From Alteromonas sp. RKMC-009 (GTDB taxonomy: Bacteria > Pseudomonadota > Gammaproteobacteria > Enterobacterales > Alteromonadaceae), in assembly GCF_003584565.2 (NCBI RefSeq), contig NZ_CP031010.1, positions 1,922,001 through 1,986,000 on the forward strand: a stretch of 64,000 nucleotides of DNA, in the 5' to 3' direction. A program made the position numbers and the translations under genes. This document shows positions 33,913 through 44,116 of the stretch, piece by piece; within the stretch, counting starts at the first letter, position 1; each line of letters begins with the position of its first letter. A model generated the notes under the pieces. It saw only the letters and a list, made by a program, of their open reading frames with translations, had not been told where the DNA came from and ran no database searches.

Positions 33913-36711
33913 ATGATATTCCAGACTAAGCATCGCGCACTAAAATCCGGCCGCCTTATCACCGGCGCCTTAATCCCTCCCGTCCTTATGCTCAGTGCCG
34001 CATGCGCTGATGCCAGCGACAGACACAGACAAAATCAAAGTGATCCCGCTACCGGTATCATCATGGAATCCCTCGACCGGGGACTGGTTGTCATTCCCGC
34101 TGAGCAGGGCAACGCGGTGAGCTGGCGGTTGCTGGGCACCGATCCGCTCGATATTTCCTTTGATATTTACAGGAACGGTCACAAGCTGAACGGTAAAAAG
34201 CTATCCGGTGCGACTTTCTTCACCGACCCGCAGGGAGACAAAGATGATGTGTATGAAATTAAAGCTTCCGGCCTGAACAACAAAAATAAACGCAAAAAAG
34301 ATCGCAGTGCTGCCATGGCCACAGCCTGGCAGGATGTGATGCTGCACATCCCGCTGAACAAGCCTGCGGACGGCTGGGTAAACGGACAATCCTTCACGTA
34401 TTCGGCCAATGACGGCTCGGTGGCGGATTTAACGGGAGATGGCCGGTACGAAGTCATTGTTAAATGGTATCCGTCAAATGCCAAAGACAATTCACAGGCC
34501 GGTCATACCGGAAACACGTATCTGGATGCTTATACTTTGGAAGGACAGCAACTTTGGCGTATCGACCTTGGCAGGAATATTCGCTCCGGCGCCCATTATA
34601 CTCAGTTTGTTGCCTATGATTTCGATCAGGATGGGCGGGCAGAAGTCGCCATGAAAACGGCGGATGGCACTGTGGACGGAGAGGGTATGGTAATGGGTGA
34701 TGCCAATGCTGATTACCGTAACAGTCAGGGCTACGTGCTGGACGGGCCTGAATTTCTGACCATGTTTGATGGTTTGTCAGGAAAGGTACTGGATACCATT
34801 GATTATGTCCCTGAGCGGGGCAGTGTAAGCAGTTGGGGGGATGGTTACGGAAACCGGGTGGATCGCTTTCTTGCCGGCGTGGGCTATTTTGACGGCTCCA
34901 CACCCACCGCTTTTTTCGCCAGAGGGTATTACACCAGAGCAGTTGTCAGTGCCTTTGACTGGGTTGACGGTCAGTTTGTCAGCCGCTGGGTATATGACAG
35001 TAATAACGGCGGTGCAGATGCCGGTGGATATGGTCAGGGAGCCCACAGCATTTCTGTGGGAGATGTTGACGGCGACGGCAAAGACGAGATCGTGTACGGC
35101 GCCGCCACCATCGATGATGATGGCCATTTGCTGTACAGCACGGATTTAGGTCACGGTGATGCTTTGCATATGTCGGATATCGATCCTGAACGTCCCGGTC
35201 TTGAAATTCATATGGTGCATGAGTCACCGTCTGCTTATACCAAAGACGGTACAGAGTATGGCGTTGAATTGCATGATGCCGCCACCGGTGAAATATTATG
35301 GCACCGCCCGGGCAATGGCACCGATGTGGGACGTGGCGTAAGTGCCGATATTGACCCGGCATATGTTGGTAATGAGAACTGGGCAACACGGGGCGGACTC
35401 GTCGCTGCCAACGGAACGGTTATTTCGGATACCCGGCCGTCTCAGGTAAATTTTTTATCCTGGTGGGATGGTGATTTGAATCGCGAGTTACTGGATGGCA
35501 ACCGGATCTACAAGTGGCAGCCGGCTACGGAAACCTCTGAAGTCATACTTGACGGTAGCCAATGGGGCGCCGTGTCGAATAACGGCACGAAAGCAACGCC
35601 GGTTCTGTCAGCAGATATATTGGGTGACTGGCGGGAAGAAGTCATCTGGGCCAACAGTGACAGCAGTGCTTTACTTCTCTTTTCTACCACTGAAGACACG
35701 GAATACCGTATTCCGGCATTGATGCACAACCCACAATACCGGACAGCTATTGCGTGGCAAAACGTGGGTTATAACCAGCCGCCTCATCCTTCCTTTTACC
35801 TGGGAAGTGATATGAAAGCTATGCCGGTGTATGACATTCAGACACAAAAGAGTCAGCTGTGGCTGAAGCCTGTTGCCCGCGGAAATGCAGACTCGGTTGA
35901 AATCAGCGTTCATTCAAACGGCTATCCTTACAAGGGAATGACATTGTATAAGAGTTTATCTGACGATCCGGAAACCCGGGAATTGCTCACTACACTGGAC
36001 AGCGGTGAAAGCCGCTTTGTGGACACTGATGTCGAACCGGACACCCGGTATTACTACTGGGGCAGTGTAAAAAGTAAGCATGGTGAGCCTGAGTTATTGC
36101 CTGTGACAACTGCAACATTAACCTCAAGCGACATACCGGAAATCCGCACTTATCATCAAAGTTCTGCCAGCCCGGTAACCCTGAGCTGGTTCACTGCGAA
36201 TATTGAAGTGAGTAGTGTATTTGTGTTCCGCGCAGAGCGTGCAGAAGGTGAAGCTGATCCCGTTTTTGAACAGGCATCAAGCGTCGCTTCACTTGCAGCG
36301 GATTCAACACAGTGGACAGATGAATCATCAGTGCCCGGTACGCCGTACATTTACTGGCTGGTGTTTGATACTGCATCAAAAGGCCAGATAATCAGTGCTC
36401 CGGTGAATGCTGAACGTCTGCTGGAGCCCAAAACACATTTATCTGCAGTGCAAAACGGTGATGGTATTGTGGTCAGCTGGCAACTGGAAGATTTCCCTCA
36501 AGCTATTCGTGGTGTACAACTTTACCGGAACACCAAAGCAGAACTGAGCGGGCGCACGCGTATCAGTCCGTCAGCGCCGGTCAGCGGCAGTCTGACCGAC
36601 ACCCTGTCACTGGTAAATGGTACAACCTACTGGTACATGTTTAAACTGACCATGGAAGACGGTACAACCTACAACACCGAACCGGAAGCTGCGGTTACTT
36701 TTGTGCAGTAG
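33913..36711 (+). CDS. Secreted PL11-family rhamnogalacturonan lyase
   Basis: 932 residues. A signal peptide ends near ACADA. The catalytic region (about 45-640) is an eight-bladed propeller typical of polysaccharide lyase family 11 (YesW/YesX type). It shows repeated calcium-binding D-x-D-G-D-G-like blades: DLTGDGRYEV, DFDQDGRAEVAMKTADG, DVDGDGKDEIVYGA, and HGDALHMSDID. It cleaves the rhamnogalacturonan-I backbone of pectin. The C-terminal ~290 residues hold two or three fibronectin-III-like modules. No pectin-utilisation genes are adjacent, so it may act alone on plant or algal detritus. About 80% of such genes sit in PUL-like clusters is not claimed here; the isolation is simply what is seen. 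Confidence 0.9.
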   Translation: MIFQTKHRALKSGRLITGALIPPVLMLSAACADASDRHRQNQSDPATGIIMESLDRGLVVIPAEQGNAVSWRLLGTDPLDISFDIYRNGHKLNGKKLSGATFFTDPQGDKDDVYEIKASGLNNKNKRKKDRSAAMATAWQDVMLHIPLNKPADGWVNGQSFTYSANDGSVADLTGDGRYEVIVKWYPSNAKDNSQAGHTGNTYLDAYTLEGQQLWRIDLGRNIRSGAHYTQFVAYDFDQDGRAEVAMKTADGTVDGEGMVMGDANADYRNSQGYVLDGPEFLTMFDGLSGKVLDTIDYVPERGSVSSWGDGYGNRVDRFLAGVGYFDGSTPTAFFARGYYTRAVVSAFDWVDGQFVSRWVYDSNNGGADAGGYGQGAHSISVGDVDGDGKDEIVYGAATIDDDGHLLYSTDLGHGDALHMSDIDPERPGLEIHMVHESPSAYTKDGTEYGVELHDAATGEILWHRPGNGTDVGRGVSADIDPAYVGNENWATRGGLVAANGTVISDTRPSQVNFLSWWDGDLNRELLDGNRIYKWQPATETSEVILDGSQWGAVSNNGTKATPVLSADILGDWREEVIWANSDSSALLLFSTTEDTEYRIPALMHNPQYRTAIAWQNVGYNQPPHPSFYLGSDMKAMPVYDIQTQKSQLWLKPVARGNADSVEISVHSNGYPYKGMTLYKSLSDDPETRELLTTLDSGESRFVDTDVEPDTRYYYWGSVKSKHGEPELLPVTTATLTSSDIPEIRTYHQSSASPVTLSWFTANIEVSSVFVFRAERAEGEADPVFEQASSVASLAADSTQWTDESSVPGTPYIYWLVFDTASKGQIISAPVNAERLLEPKTHLSAVQNGDGIVVSWQLEDFPQAIRGVQLYRNTKAELSGRTRISPSAPVSGSLTDTLSLVNGTTYWYMFKLTMEDGTTYNTEPEAAVTFVQ

Positions 36712-36717
36712 CCGTTG

Positions 36718-37152
36718 TTAAGGATGTCTGGTACCGGAAATACTCAGGGCTGCTTTGTCGAAGGTGTAAACCGGGATGTCCTGTTTATGGTTTAATTGTC
36801 CAAAGCGTTTGGCTTTGTTTACTATAAGTGCATCGGGAAAATCGGCTTGTTTCGCTTTTCCCGATACCTTCAAAACTACTGCGTTATCAAAATCCCTCAG
36901 CGCTGCCCACACAGCCTGAGCATCTTCAAATATGACCCGGGGCTCTGCAAAGAGTGCATAGATTACATCGCTGATCTGTTCCTTACTCAGGCCGTACCGT
37001 TTACCTTTCAAAGTCCAGACTGTCTCTGTCAGAACAATATCAGTTATCAGTACATCATTTATACCCGATAACAATGCATTGGCTTTTTCTGCCTGAGCGG
37101 TTTCGTCCTGCAGTAAATATCGCAGGAGAACATTTGTGTCAATTGCTATCAT
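36718..37152 (-). CDS. PIN-domain toxin (VapC-like)
   Basis: 144 residues. The PIN nuclease acidic residues are visible: Asp5 in AIDTNVLLRY, Glu near TETVW, and Asp in DFPDALIVNKAK plus TFDKAAL. Such toxins cleave RNA when their antitoxin is degraded. It overlaps the AbrB-type antitoxin gene by 4 bp (ATGA), the standard toxin-antitoxin layout. It is convergent with the PL11 gene, six bases after it. Confidence 0.85.
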   Translation of the reverse strand: MIAIDTNVLLRYLLQDETAQAEKANALLSGINDVLITDIVLTETVWTLKGKRYGLSKEQISDVIYALFAEPRVIFEDAQAVWAALRDFDNAVVLKVSGKAKQADFPDALIVNKAKRFGQLNHKQDIPVYTFDKAALSISGTRHP

Positions 37153-37370
37153 TTTCTGACTGCGCTCTCCAGAGACTCCTGTTCACTGACAACAGCTTCA
37201 ACGGGGATGTTTTTAAGTATGCCTTTTGCAGCTCCGGCTTGTTTCTTAACAATTGAAATAACGCCCTGTCTGTCGACAAAACTTATAACATCATCGCCGG
37301 CATTAATATGTGCACTAATGCACTGATCAACCGGCAATGTTATTTGTCTCTTTGCACTTACTTTAGCCAT
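37149..37370 (-). CDS. SpoVT-AbrB-type antitoxin
   Basis: 73 residues from the ATG at 37370 (MAKVSAKRQITLP). A longer frame starting at 37475 lacks family support. The N-terminal swapped-hairpin DNA-binding domain (KVSAKRQITLPVDQC) and an acidic C-terminal tail fit the VapB/AbrB antitoxin class. It probably represses its own promoter and blocks the PIN toxin encoded next. The location just after the Tct/two-component operon seems incidental. Confidence 0.85.
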   Translation of the reverse strand: MAKVSAKRQITLPVDQCISAHINAGDDVISFVDRQGVISIVKKQAGAAKGILKNIPVEAVVSEQESLESAVRK

Positions 37371-37489
37371 GATGCTGTCTTTACTATCTTCATAAAAGTA
37401 AAGAATAGCAAAGCTGTATTGATCGTCAACTTGACGAAAGGTCAGTTTAAAGTGGAAGCAGGATGGACCCGGCATGGACGATAGACGGG

Positions 37490-38164
37490 TTATCTCAACC
37501 GGTAGCAGCGCTCGGGGCGGCCCACGTTGCCGTAAACCTGTTCAGCAATGAGCTCTTCGGTTTCCAATAAGTATTCGAGATAGCGACGGGCGGTGGAGCG
37601 GCTTACGCCGACAGTGTCACCAACCTGTTGTGCACTCAGGCTGTCTTTAGGCGCTGCAGTAAAGACCTGCTGTATTTTTTGAAGTGTCAGGCCATCTACG
37701 CCTTTGGGTAAGCGCTGCGCCTTTCCGTCGCTCTGCCGGCTGAAGAATTGATCCACGACAGTTTGCGTAAGCTCTGACGCACCGGATAACTGCTTATGGC
37801 GGTTCTCAAAGTGCTGCAGGGCCTGTTCCAAACGACTTTGCAGAATCGGTTTTACCAGAAAGTCAGACACGCCTAATTTCATTGCCTGCTCCAGTACCTG
37901 TACTTCTTTCGCTGCCGTTAGCAGAAACACTTCTGTCTTCTGCAATTCATCGTGATGGCTTTTCATCAGTTCAAGGCCATTACCGTCGGGCAGATAAACA
38001 TCCAGCAGAAGTAAGTCAGGCTGCATGGCGCCGAGCAAAGCTTCAGCTGCCGCCACGTTATTTGCCATGCCCATCACCATGTAGCGACCGGTTTGAATGA
38101 GGTACTGAGCCAGATACTGGGCTACGTGGGGCTGATCTTCAACAATAATACAAGAGTAGGGCAT
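37490..38164 (-). CDS. CitB/DctR-family response regulator
   Basis: 224 residues. The receiver domain has IVEDQPHVAQ, phospho-Asp in LLLLDVYLPDG and Lys in DFLVKPI. The C-terminal helix-turn-helix (LSAQQVGDTVGVSRSTARRYLEYLLE) is the CitB/DcuR type. It begins two bases after the sensor kinase stops and is the last gene of the porin-tctCBA-kinase-regulator operon. It presumably activates this operon when a carboxylate is present; a candidate operator lies at 44117-44143. Confidence 0.9.
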   Translation of the reverse strand: MPYSCIIVEDQPHVAQYLAQYLIQTGRYMVMGMANNVAAAEALLGAMQPDLLLLDVYLPDGNGLELMKSHHDELQKTEVFLLTAAKEVQVLEQAMKLGVSDFLVKPILQSRLEQALQHFENRHKQLSGASELTQTVVDQFFSRQSDGKAQRLPKGVDGLTLQKIQQVFTAAPKDSLSAQQVGDTVGVSRSTARRYLEYLLETEELIAEQVYGNVGRPERCYRLR

Positions 38165-38166
38165 AA

Positions 38167-39774
38167 CTATTTTGACACTTCTGTTCTCGGAATATACACA
38201 GAGAAGCGGGCTCCGCCTGATTCCGACTCGCCAATCTCGATACTGCCGTTGCAGCCTTCAAGATGCGTTTTCACTATATACATGCCCACTCCATGACGGG
38301 CATCAGATTTTGAGCTGAACGACGGTGCGAAAATACGTTCATATTCAGCAGCGGGAATACCGTCACCGCTGTCTTCAACATCGAAAACGATATTATTGCC
38401 CATTTCTTCCAGGCTCACACTGACTTTTGCCGGCCGGTGACTGCTCGCACGCTGGGACGCTTCGATGGCATTATCGATCAGGTTACCGAAGATAGAAACC
38501 AGACATTCGAGTAAGTGTTTATCGTTAATCACAGAAAGCTGCGTATCCGGACTGATGTCCAGCGCCACATTGCCTTCCTGTGCTTTGTGATATTTGCCGA
38601 ACAACAAAGCGGCGAGCACCGGCGTTTGTACCCGGCCGACCAGACTGTGTACCTGCGTCTGCACTTCCTGACTTTCATTACTGATCAGTTCAAGGGCTTT
38701 TTCCACATTCCCCATCTGCAGCAAGGCGGCAAGGGTATTCAGTTTGTTCGAGTAATCGTGAGTCTGAACCCGCAGCAGCTCAGCAAACGCTTCCACCCGT
38801 GCAAGTTGCTGTGACAAATGTTCCACTTCATCGGCAGGACGCATAGTCAGCATCAGGCCGGCCATCTGACCCTGAACTTGTAAAGGTACGCGGGATAACA
38901 CCAGCCATTGCTGATTGGCAAACAGTTCGAAACCACGGATGTGTTTGTCGGTGTTTTTCAGCAGAAATTCTGCATGCTGGGGCAGGATGTCGTTTATCGT
39001 GCCGCCGTTTTCGTTCTCAGCGAATAACAATACCCTGGCACGCTGGTTCATGCGTTGTATTTTACCGTCCAGTGTCATGGCAATGATACCGGTCCGCACG
39101 GTGTTAAAGATAGCTTCCTGCTCGGCATACAAGCGGCCAATTTCATCCGGTTGCAGACCAAATAAACGACTACGCACACGGTTACCAATCCAGCGCGCGG
39201 CAATCACAGCCAACGCCAGAATTACAAAAATAACGCCCAGGATAAGCCAGGTTTGTTGCTCAATGGCGAGGCTTACTGATTTTTCCAAAAATCCCACAGA
39301 CACCAATCCGATGATATCGCCACTGGCATTGATAACCGGCGCTTTACCACGGATTGACGGACCCATAGAACCCGTTGAAGAGGAGATGTAATAGTTGCCT
39401 TCCAGTGCAGCCTGACTGTCGCCGCCTTGCATTGGCTGGCCGACACGATCTGTTACCGGGTGAAATAAACGGATTTTACTTTCGTTCCCAATGACAACAT
39501 AACTGGCGCCGTAACCGTGTTGCAGCAGAGCGAGTTCCCGCTGAAGCGGTTCAGGAACGGATTCTGCTTCTACAGCATGGATGATATCGGGACGACTGGC
39601 GAGGGAACGGGCAATGGCAAGCGCCTGTTGCCCGGTTTTTTCTTCAATGACAGAAGCCAGCAGGTACTGACTGGCAAAGCCTAATACAGCAAGCTGTAGC
39701 AGGCTCATTACAACGATGGCGGCAACTAACCAGGATTCCAGTTTGTTACGAATGAAATAACGTTTTGTTGCCAC
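38167..39774 (-). CDS. CitA/DcuS-family sensor histidine kinase
   Basis: 535 residues. Two membrane helices (about 14-36 and 175-197) enclose a periplasmic sensor domain of the sCache/CitA type (IHAVEAESVPEPLQRELALL, then GRGIS-like SIRGKAPVIN). A PAS domain follows (EEAIFN-type AEQEAIFNTVRTGIIAM). The kinase core has the SPOB-like phospho-His region RVQTHDYSNKLNTLAALL and an ATPase domain (NLIDNAIEA, VEDSGDGIP). It should detect a di- or tricarboxylate outside the inner membrane and control the tct genes. Confidence 0.92.
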   Translation of the reverse strand: MATKRYFIRNKLESWLVAAIVVMSLLQLAVLGFASQYLLASVIEEKTGQQALAIARSLASRPDIIHAVEAESVPEPLQRELALLQHGYGASYVVIGNESKIRLFHPVTDRVGQPMQGGDSQAALEGNYYISSSTGSMGPSIRGKAPVINASGDIIGLVSVGFLEKSVSLAIEQQTWLILGVIFVILALAVIAARWIGNRVRSRLFGLQPDEIGRLYAEQEAIFNTVRTGIIAMTLDGKIQRMNQRARVLLFAENENGGTINDILPQHAEFLLKNTDKHIRGFELFANQQWLVLSRVPLQVQGQMAGLMLTMRPADEVEHLSQQLARVEAFAELLRVQTHDYSNKLNTLAALLQMGNVEKALELISNESQEVQTQVHSLVGRVQTPVLAALLFGKYHKAQEGNVALDISPDTQLSVINDKHLLECLVSIFGNLIDNAIEASQRASSHRPAKVSVSLEEMGNNIVFDVEDSGDGIPAAEYERIFAPSFSSKSDARHGVGMYIVKTHLEGCNGSIEIGESESGGARFSVYIPRTEVSK

Positions 39775-39792
39775 CAGTTATTTTGCCCCTTT

Positions 39793-41310
39793 TTAGTCCG
39801 GCGTTGCCGTTGTATTTGCCCGGCGGTTTTTGACAAAACCTAACAGCGGTACCAGCAACACAACAATTGCCACGATCAGAATCGACAGGGTAAGCGGCCG
39901 CTCCCAGATGAAACTGAATGAACCGTCTGAAATCAGCATGGCACGACGGAAGTTGCGCTCAATCATGTCGCCCAAAATAAAGCCCAGTAGCAGCGGGGCC
40001 ATAGGGAATTGTAATATGCGCAGGACAACCGCCACGAAGGCAAACCCGATCATCATAAATAAATCGAATGTGTTAAAGGATACCAGATACACACCAATTA
40101 AACTGAAGAACAGAATAAAAATGGTCAGCAGTGATTTGGGCAATACCAGCACTTTGGCCAGATACGGGATCAGTGGCAGGTTCAGGATGAGCAGTACCAC
40201 GTTACCAAAATACATGGACACAATGACAGACCAGAATACGTCAGGATTTTCCTGCATAAGCAGCGGTCCCGGTTGTAAGCCGTAAGCAATCAGTGCACCC
40301 AGCATAATTGCCGTAGTACCTGATCCAGGGATCCCCAGCGTTAACAAAGGGACAAATGAACCTGTACACGCCGCGTTGTTCGCTGCTTCAGGTGCAGCAA
40401 GACCACGCTTGGCACCCTGGCCAAACTCTTTCTTGAAGCGGGCAGGGGCCAGATTTCTTTCTGCGGCATAGGCCATAAAGCTGGCGATGGTTGCACCGGC
40501 ACCGGGCAAAACACCAATTAAAAAGCCAAGGATGGATGAACGGCCTACTGATGGCGCGATTTCTTTTACTTCGTCTTTGCTCAGCTTAAAGCTGCCCAAT
40601 TGATTACCGCCCATGCTGGTGTCTTTAGCACTGTCAGGCTTAATGACATTCATCAAGGCTTCTGACAAGGCAAAAGTGGCCATAGCAATCAGCAGAAAGC
40701 TCAGCCCGTCCAGCAAATCGGGCTGGCCGAAAGTAAAGCGCTCAGTACCGGATGACGGGTCGATACCAATGGTGGACAGGGCAAGACCAAATACGGTCAT
40801 CATCATGGCTTTTAAAAATTCGCCGTTGCTGGAGAACGCTGCAATAGCGGTTAAACCTACCAGCATTAACATCACGTAGTCGCCGGAATGGAAACTCAGC
40901 GAGACTTCTGCCAGCGTAGGAGCCGCTACCATCAGCATTACCGCACCGATGGTACCGCCTGTGAACGAGGCCCAGGCTGCGATGGCCAGTGCCTTACCGG
41001 CCTGTCCCTTCATAGCCAGAGGATAACCGTCGAAGGATGAGGCGACGGTGCCGGCAATGCCCGGTGCGTTAATCAAAATGGAGCTGGTTGAGCCTCCAAA
41101 GATGGCACCGTAATAAACTCCGGCCATCAGAATCATGCCTGAACTGGGGCCGATACTGTAGGTGATCGGGATCATTAAAGCGATGGCAGTAATGGGTCCT
41201 AAGCCCGGGAGCATACCGATAAAGGTACCGACCAGACAGCCAATCACAACATACATCAAATTGTGCCATTGGAATGCGGCATCCAGGCCTATCATCATTG
41301 CATCAAACAT
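39793..41310 (-). CDS. tctA: Tripartite tricarboxylate transporter, large membrane subunit TctA
   Basis: 505 residues with about 11-12 membrane helices. Family motifs include GLLPGLGPITAIAL near residue 32, YYGAIFGGSTSSILINAPG, and the second-half repeat GVLPGAGATIASF and LGIPGSGTTAIMLGAL. With TctB and the periplasmic TctC it imports carboxylates such as citrate using an ion gradient. It lies three bases after tctB and 18 bases before the kinase gene. Confidence 0.95.
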   Translation of the reverse strand: MFDAMMIGLDAAFQWHNLMYVVIGCLVGTFIGMLPGLGPITAIALMIPITYSIGPSSGMILMAGVYYGAIFGGSTSSILINAPGIAGTVASSFDGYPLAMKGQAGKALAIAAWASFTGGTIGAVMLMVAAPTLAEVSLSFHSGDYVMLMLVGLTAIAAFSSNGEFLKAMMMTVFGLALSTIGIDPSSGTERFTFGQPDLLDGLSFLLIAMATFALSEALMNVIKPDSAKDTSMGGNQLGSFKLSKDEVKEIAPSVGRSSILGFLIGVLPGAGATIASFMAYAAERNLAPARFKKEFGQGAKRGLAAPEAANNAACTGSFVPLLTLGIPGSGTTAIMLGALIAYGLQPGPLLMQENPDVFWSVIVSMYFGNVVLLILNLPLIPYLAKVLVLPKSLLTIFILFFSLIGVYLVSFNTFDLFMMIGFAFVAVVLRILQFPMAPLLLGFILGDMIERNFRRAMLISDGSFSFIWERPLTLSILIVAIVVLLVPLLGFVKNRRANTTATPD

Positions 41311-41313
41311 GGG

Positions 41314-41784
41314 TTAACTCCAGAGGCTGCCGGGGGCCAGGTAAATATCAAGAAGTTGGGTCATGAGGAGCCAGAAAAACACCACCATAGGGACTGAGGC
41401 GAACAGCACTATGCGGGCGCGTCTTTCTCCCATAACCCAAAAGCCGGAAATCAGAAAAATAAGTGTTGCTACAATGAACCCTAACGGATCGAGCAGCGCG
41501 CTGTAGATCACCATCAGCAGCATAACAATCGCGGTCTGACGAACGGTATGTTTAGTGATCCCAAGCGGCTTTTGTTCGCCCTGTGGTTCCTTGCTTTTAA
41601 TAACATGGCTGACGATAGCTAAAAAACTGAACAGGGCGCCTGCCATGGCGTAGAGTTTTGGCATAGTGGATGAATCCACCACTTCATATTGTTCAAACGG
41701 TAGCAGAGGAATTTGCCAGGCATAGATACCGTAAAACGTGAAAAAAACGAGAAACAGGGCAGGGCCGGTTAACTGACGTGTCAT
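41314..41784 (-). CDS. tctB: Tripartite tricarboxylate transporter, small membrane subunit TctB
   Basis: 156 residues with four predicted membrane helices, as in TctB proteins. Its start overlaps the tctC stop by 4 bp (ATGA), and tctA follows after three bases. These are signs of translational coupling. The sequence is poorly conserved, so the assignment rests on topology and position. Confidence 0.9.
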   Translation of the reverse strand: MTRQLTGPALFLVFFTFYGIYAWQIPLLPFEQYEVVDSSTMPKLYAMAGALFSFLAIVSHVIKSKEPQGEQKPLGITKHTVRQTAIVMLLMVIYSALLDPLGFIVATLIFLISGFWVMGERRARIVLFASVPMVVFFWLLMTQLLDIYLAPGSLWS

Positions 41785-42743
41785 TGTTGTTGCTCCTGTT
41801 GAATAAAGCCAAGTTGAATCATCAGGGTCTTAATTTGTGCTTCCTGGGCTGCCAGGTCTGCGGCAAAATCGTCCGTGGTACGGAACAAATCCATCCAACC
41901 GTTCCGGTCACGAACTGCCGCCCACTCAGGGGTTTTCAGCAGCGCGGCGTATTTATCGATATATTCCTGTACTTTTTCATCAGATGTATCAGGCGCTGCA
42001 AACAATCCACGCCAGTTTACGAACGTTGCGTCGTAGCCCAGCGATTTTAAAGTGGGAATATCCGGATAGGCGGGCACGGTTTCAGGGGCTGTGATGGCTA
42101 AAATACGTGCCTGGCCACCTTCTGCAATTTCCAGTGCTTCGCTTAATCCGGTAGAAAGCATTTGTACTTCACCTGAAAGCAGTCCGGCTTTTGCCTGACC
42201 GCCTGCGTCATAAGGGATGTAGCGGATGCGGGCACCGTCTAGGCCGGCAGCATTGACTGCCAGCGAAGCCACCAGATGATCCATACTGCCCCGTGCAGAA
42301 CCGCCTGCGATGGTCAGTTCACGGACGTTTTTGGACAGGATCGCTATGGCTTCATTCCAACTTTTGATGGGCGAGTCTTCTCGCACCACAAAGGCGCCGT
42401 AGTCGGCAATTATGCTGGCAACGGGCTTCACATCACGGTAGCTGAAGGGTACCTGACCGGTTAACGCACGGATTACAATAGGCGTAGAATTAACCATTAA
42501 CATATCGCCGTGTTTGTTACCGGATTCAATCAGATAAGCGATAGCGCGACCACCACCACCACCGGACATGTTCTGAAACGAAGCGTTATCTGAAATACCT
42601 GACTTCATCAACGCTTCCCCGATACCACGACCGGTAGTGTCCCAGCCGCCGCCGGGACCGCCGGGGATCAGAAAGTGATCCTTGGCGAAGGCACTGGCAC
42701 TCACCAGCCACAATATTGCAGCACTAATCAAAACAGAACGCAT
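41781..42743 (-). CDS. tctC: Tripartite tricarboxylate transporter substrate-binding protein TctC
   Basis: 320 residues with a signal peptide (ending SASAFA) and a strong GGAGGG ribosome site. The fold is the BugT/TctC periplasmic binding protein: FLIPGGPGGGWDTTGRGI at the N-terminus, NSTPIVIRAL, and GGSARGSMDHLVASL. It captures the carboxylate in the periplasm and delivers it to TctAB. The exact ligand (citrate, tricarballylate or an aromatic acid) cannot be read from the sequence. Confidence 0.95.
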   Translation of the reverse strand: MRSVLISAAILWLVSASAFAKDHFLIPGGPGGGWDTTGRGIGEALMKSGISDNASFQNMSGGGGGRAIAYLIESGNKHGDMLMVNSTPIVIRALTGQVPFSYRDVKPVASIIADYGAFVVREDSPIKSWNEAIAILSKNVRELTIAGGSARGSMDHLVASLAVNAAGLDGARIRYIPYDAGGQAKAGLLSGEVQMLSTGLSEALEIAEGGQARILAITAPETVPAYPDIPTLKSLGYDATFVNWRGLFAAPDTSDEKVQEYIDKYAALLKTPEWAAVRDRNGWMDLFRTTDDFAADLAAQEAQIKTLMIQLGFIQQEQQQ

Positions 42744-42754
42744 GAATCCCTCCG

Positions 42755-44008
42755 TTAAAAGTCGTAATGGAAACGCATGGTGATGGCATTGCCGCTGGTT
42801 TCATCACCCACAAGCGCTTCTGTGCCGGGGCCTGACACTTTGCTATGCACGCCGTTCAGCATAATTTTTGTATTTTCATCGATGTAGTAAGACACACCCG
42901 CGGTGAAGGATTTGGCCTGGGTACCCTGAAACTCGCTGGTAGCATCCATAGACGAAACGCGGGCGGCTATTTCCCACGCGTCTTCAACGCCTTTGGGCTG
43001 ATTGAAACGTGCGCTGCCTTTGGAATAAGACTTGCTCTCGCCGGTTAGCATGTAGCTGGCCTGAAAGTAATAGCCGTCGTAGTTTTCGTCGTCGGGCAGG
43101 GATGCAGGATCGCTAGTGGCGATATTGCGACGGGCTACTTCACCCTGAACCAGTAAGCTTTTGTACTGGTAGGCGGCTTCAATGCCGTACTGACTCAGAT
43201 GGTCAAGGGGCACGATATCACCGCCTGCGGCATAATTTACCAGTCTCACGTTCGGCTCTCTGACTTCCGCGCGGGCGAAAGAGGCTGACAACTGGCTGTT
43301 ATCCATTTTGCGGTACGAGCCCCATGAGCCCAGGTGGATCAGATTGTTTTCTTTAAATTCGTGAGCCCAGGTGAGGCGTCCGGTGGTTGCCAATGAAATG
43401 GCGGAGTCATCATCGGTACCTTCTGCGCCAAATGCATCATTTTTATGCACACCCACAGCGTAACGCAAACCTGTTGACGGGAAATATTGATACGCAGCCA
43501 CACCCCAACGAAAATAGGGCGACATAGTATTTGCCATGCTGGCACGCTCAATTAACGCCATGTGCTTAGAGCTGGTCAGAGCGTCCAGAGTAATGTCTTC
43601 ACGGATTTTACCGAACTTAATCGTCGGGCCGTTTTCAAAACCGGTATATTCAAAACGAAGTAACAAAATTTCGATGGTTTCTTCGGCGAATTCCAGAATC
43701 ATCTTGTATTCCAGATCGCTGCGTTCGCCTTCTACCGACAACCGCGCACGGCGGGGAAAAATAGTAGAACCTGTGTTGCCTTCGTTGTCTGCATTGTAGG
43801 CACCGTCGAAGATGTTAGCGTCTATCTGAAGTCGCCCGCCTAACGTCACCCATTTATCGTCACTGGCGTCTTTCGCTTCCATTGATGCGAGCTGTTGCTC
43901 TAACTGAGAAAGCCTGTTTTCAAGAGACTGATTACTGGCTGATTCTGTTTGTGCCGAAGCCTGATAAGTGGCTGCCAGACACAGCAAACCAATTGTTGTT
44001 TTATGCAT
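42755..44008 (-). CDS. Outer-membrane porin of the OprP/OprO-like type
   Basis: 417 residues from the ATG at 44008; ten further residues upstream (ATG/GTG at 44038) do not look like a signal peptide. A signal peptide ends in YQASA, followed by a short coiled coil (SLENRLSQLEQQLASME) typical of trimeric porins, then a beta-barrel ending in MRFHYDF. It is annotated-like phosphate-selective porin in fold, but its place as first gene of the tct operon suggests it passes the carboxylate through the outer membrane. The gap to tctC is 11 bases. Confidence 0.85.
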   Translation of the reverse strand: MHKTTIGLLCLAATYQASAQTESASNQSLENRLSQLEQQLASMEAKDASDDKWVTLGGRLQIDANIFDGAYNADNEGNTGSTIFPRRARLSVEGERSDLEYKMILEFAEETIEILLLRFEYTGFENGPTIKFGKIREDITLDALTSSKHMALIERASMANTMSPYFRWGVAAYQYFPSTGLRYAVGVHKNDAFGAEGTDDDSAISLATTGRLTWAHEFKENNLIHLGSWGSYRKMDNSQLSASFARAEVREPNVRLVNYAAGGDIVPLDHLSQYGIEAAYQYKSLLVQGEVARRNIATSDPASLPDDENYDGYYFQASYMLTGESKSYSKGSARFNQPKGVEDAWEIAARVSSMDATSEFQGTQAKSFTAGVSYYIDENTKIMLNGVHSKVSGPGTEALVGDETSGNAITMRFHYDF

Positions 44009-44116
44009 CACAAAGTACCTCAATGTTTCGTGACGCAAGAATATTGTTAGTCCTTTGTTAAGGCTATGTAATGGATGTTTTTGTGCTTGAAAATATAACT
44101 GTCTGTTTTGTTTGTT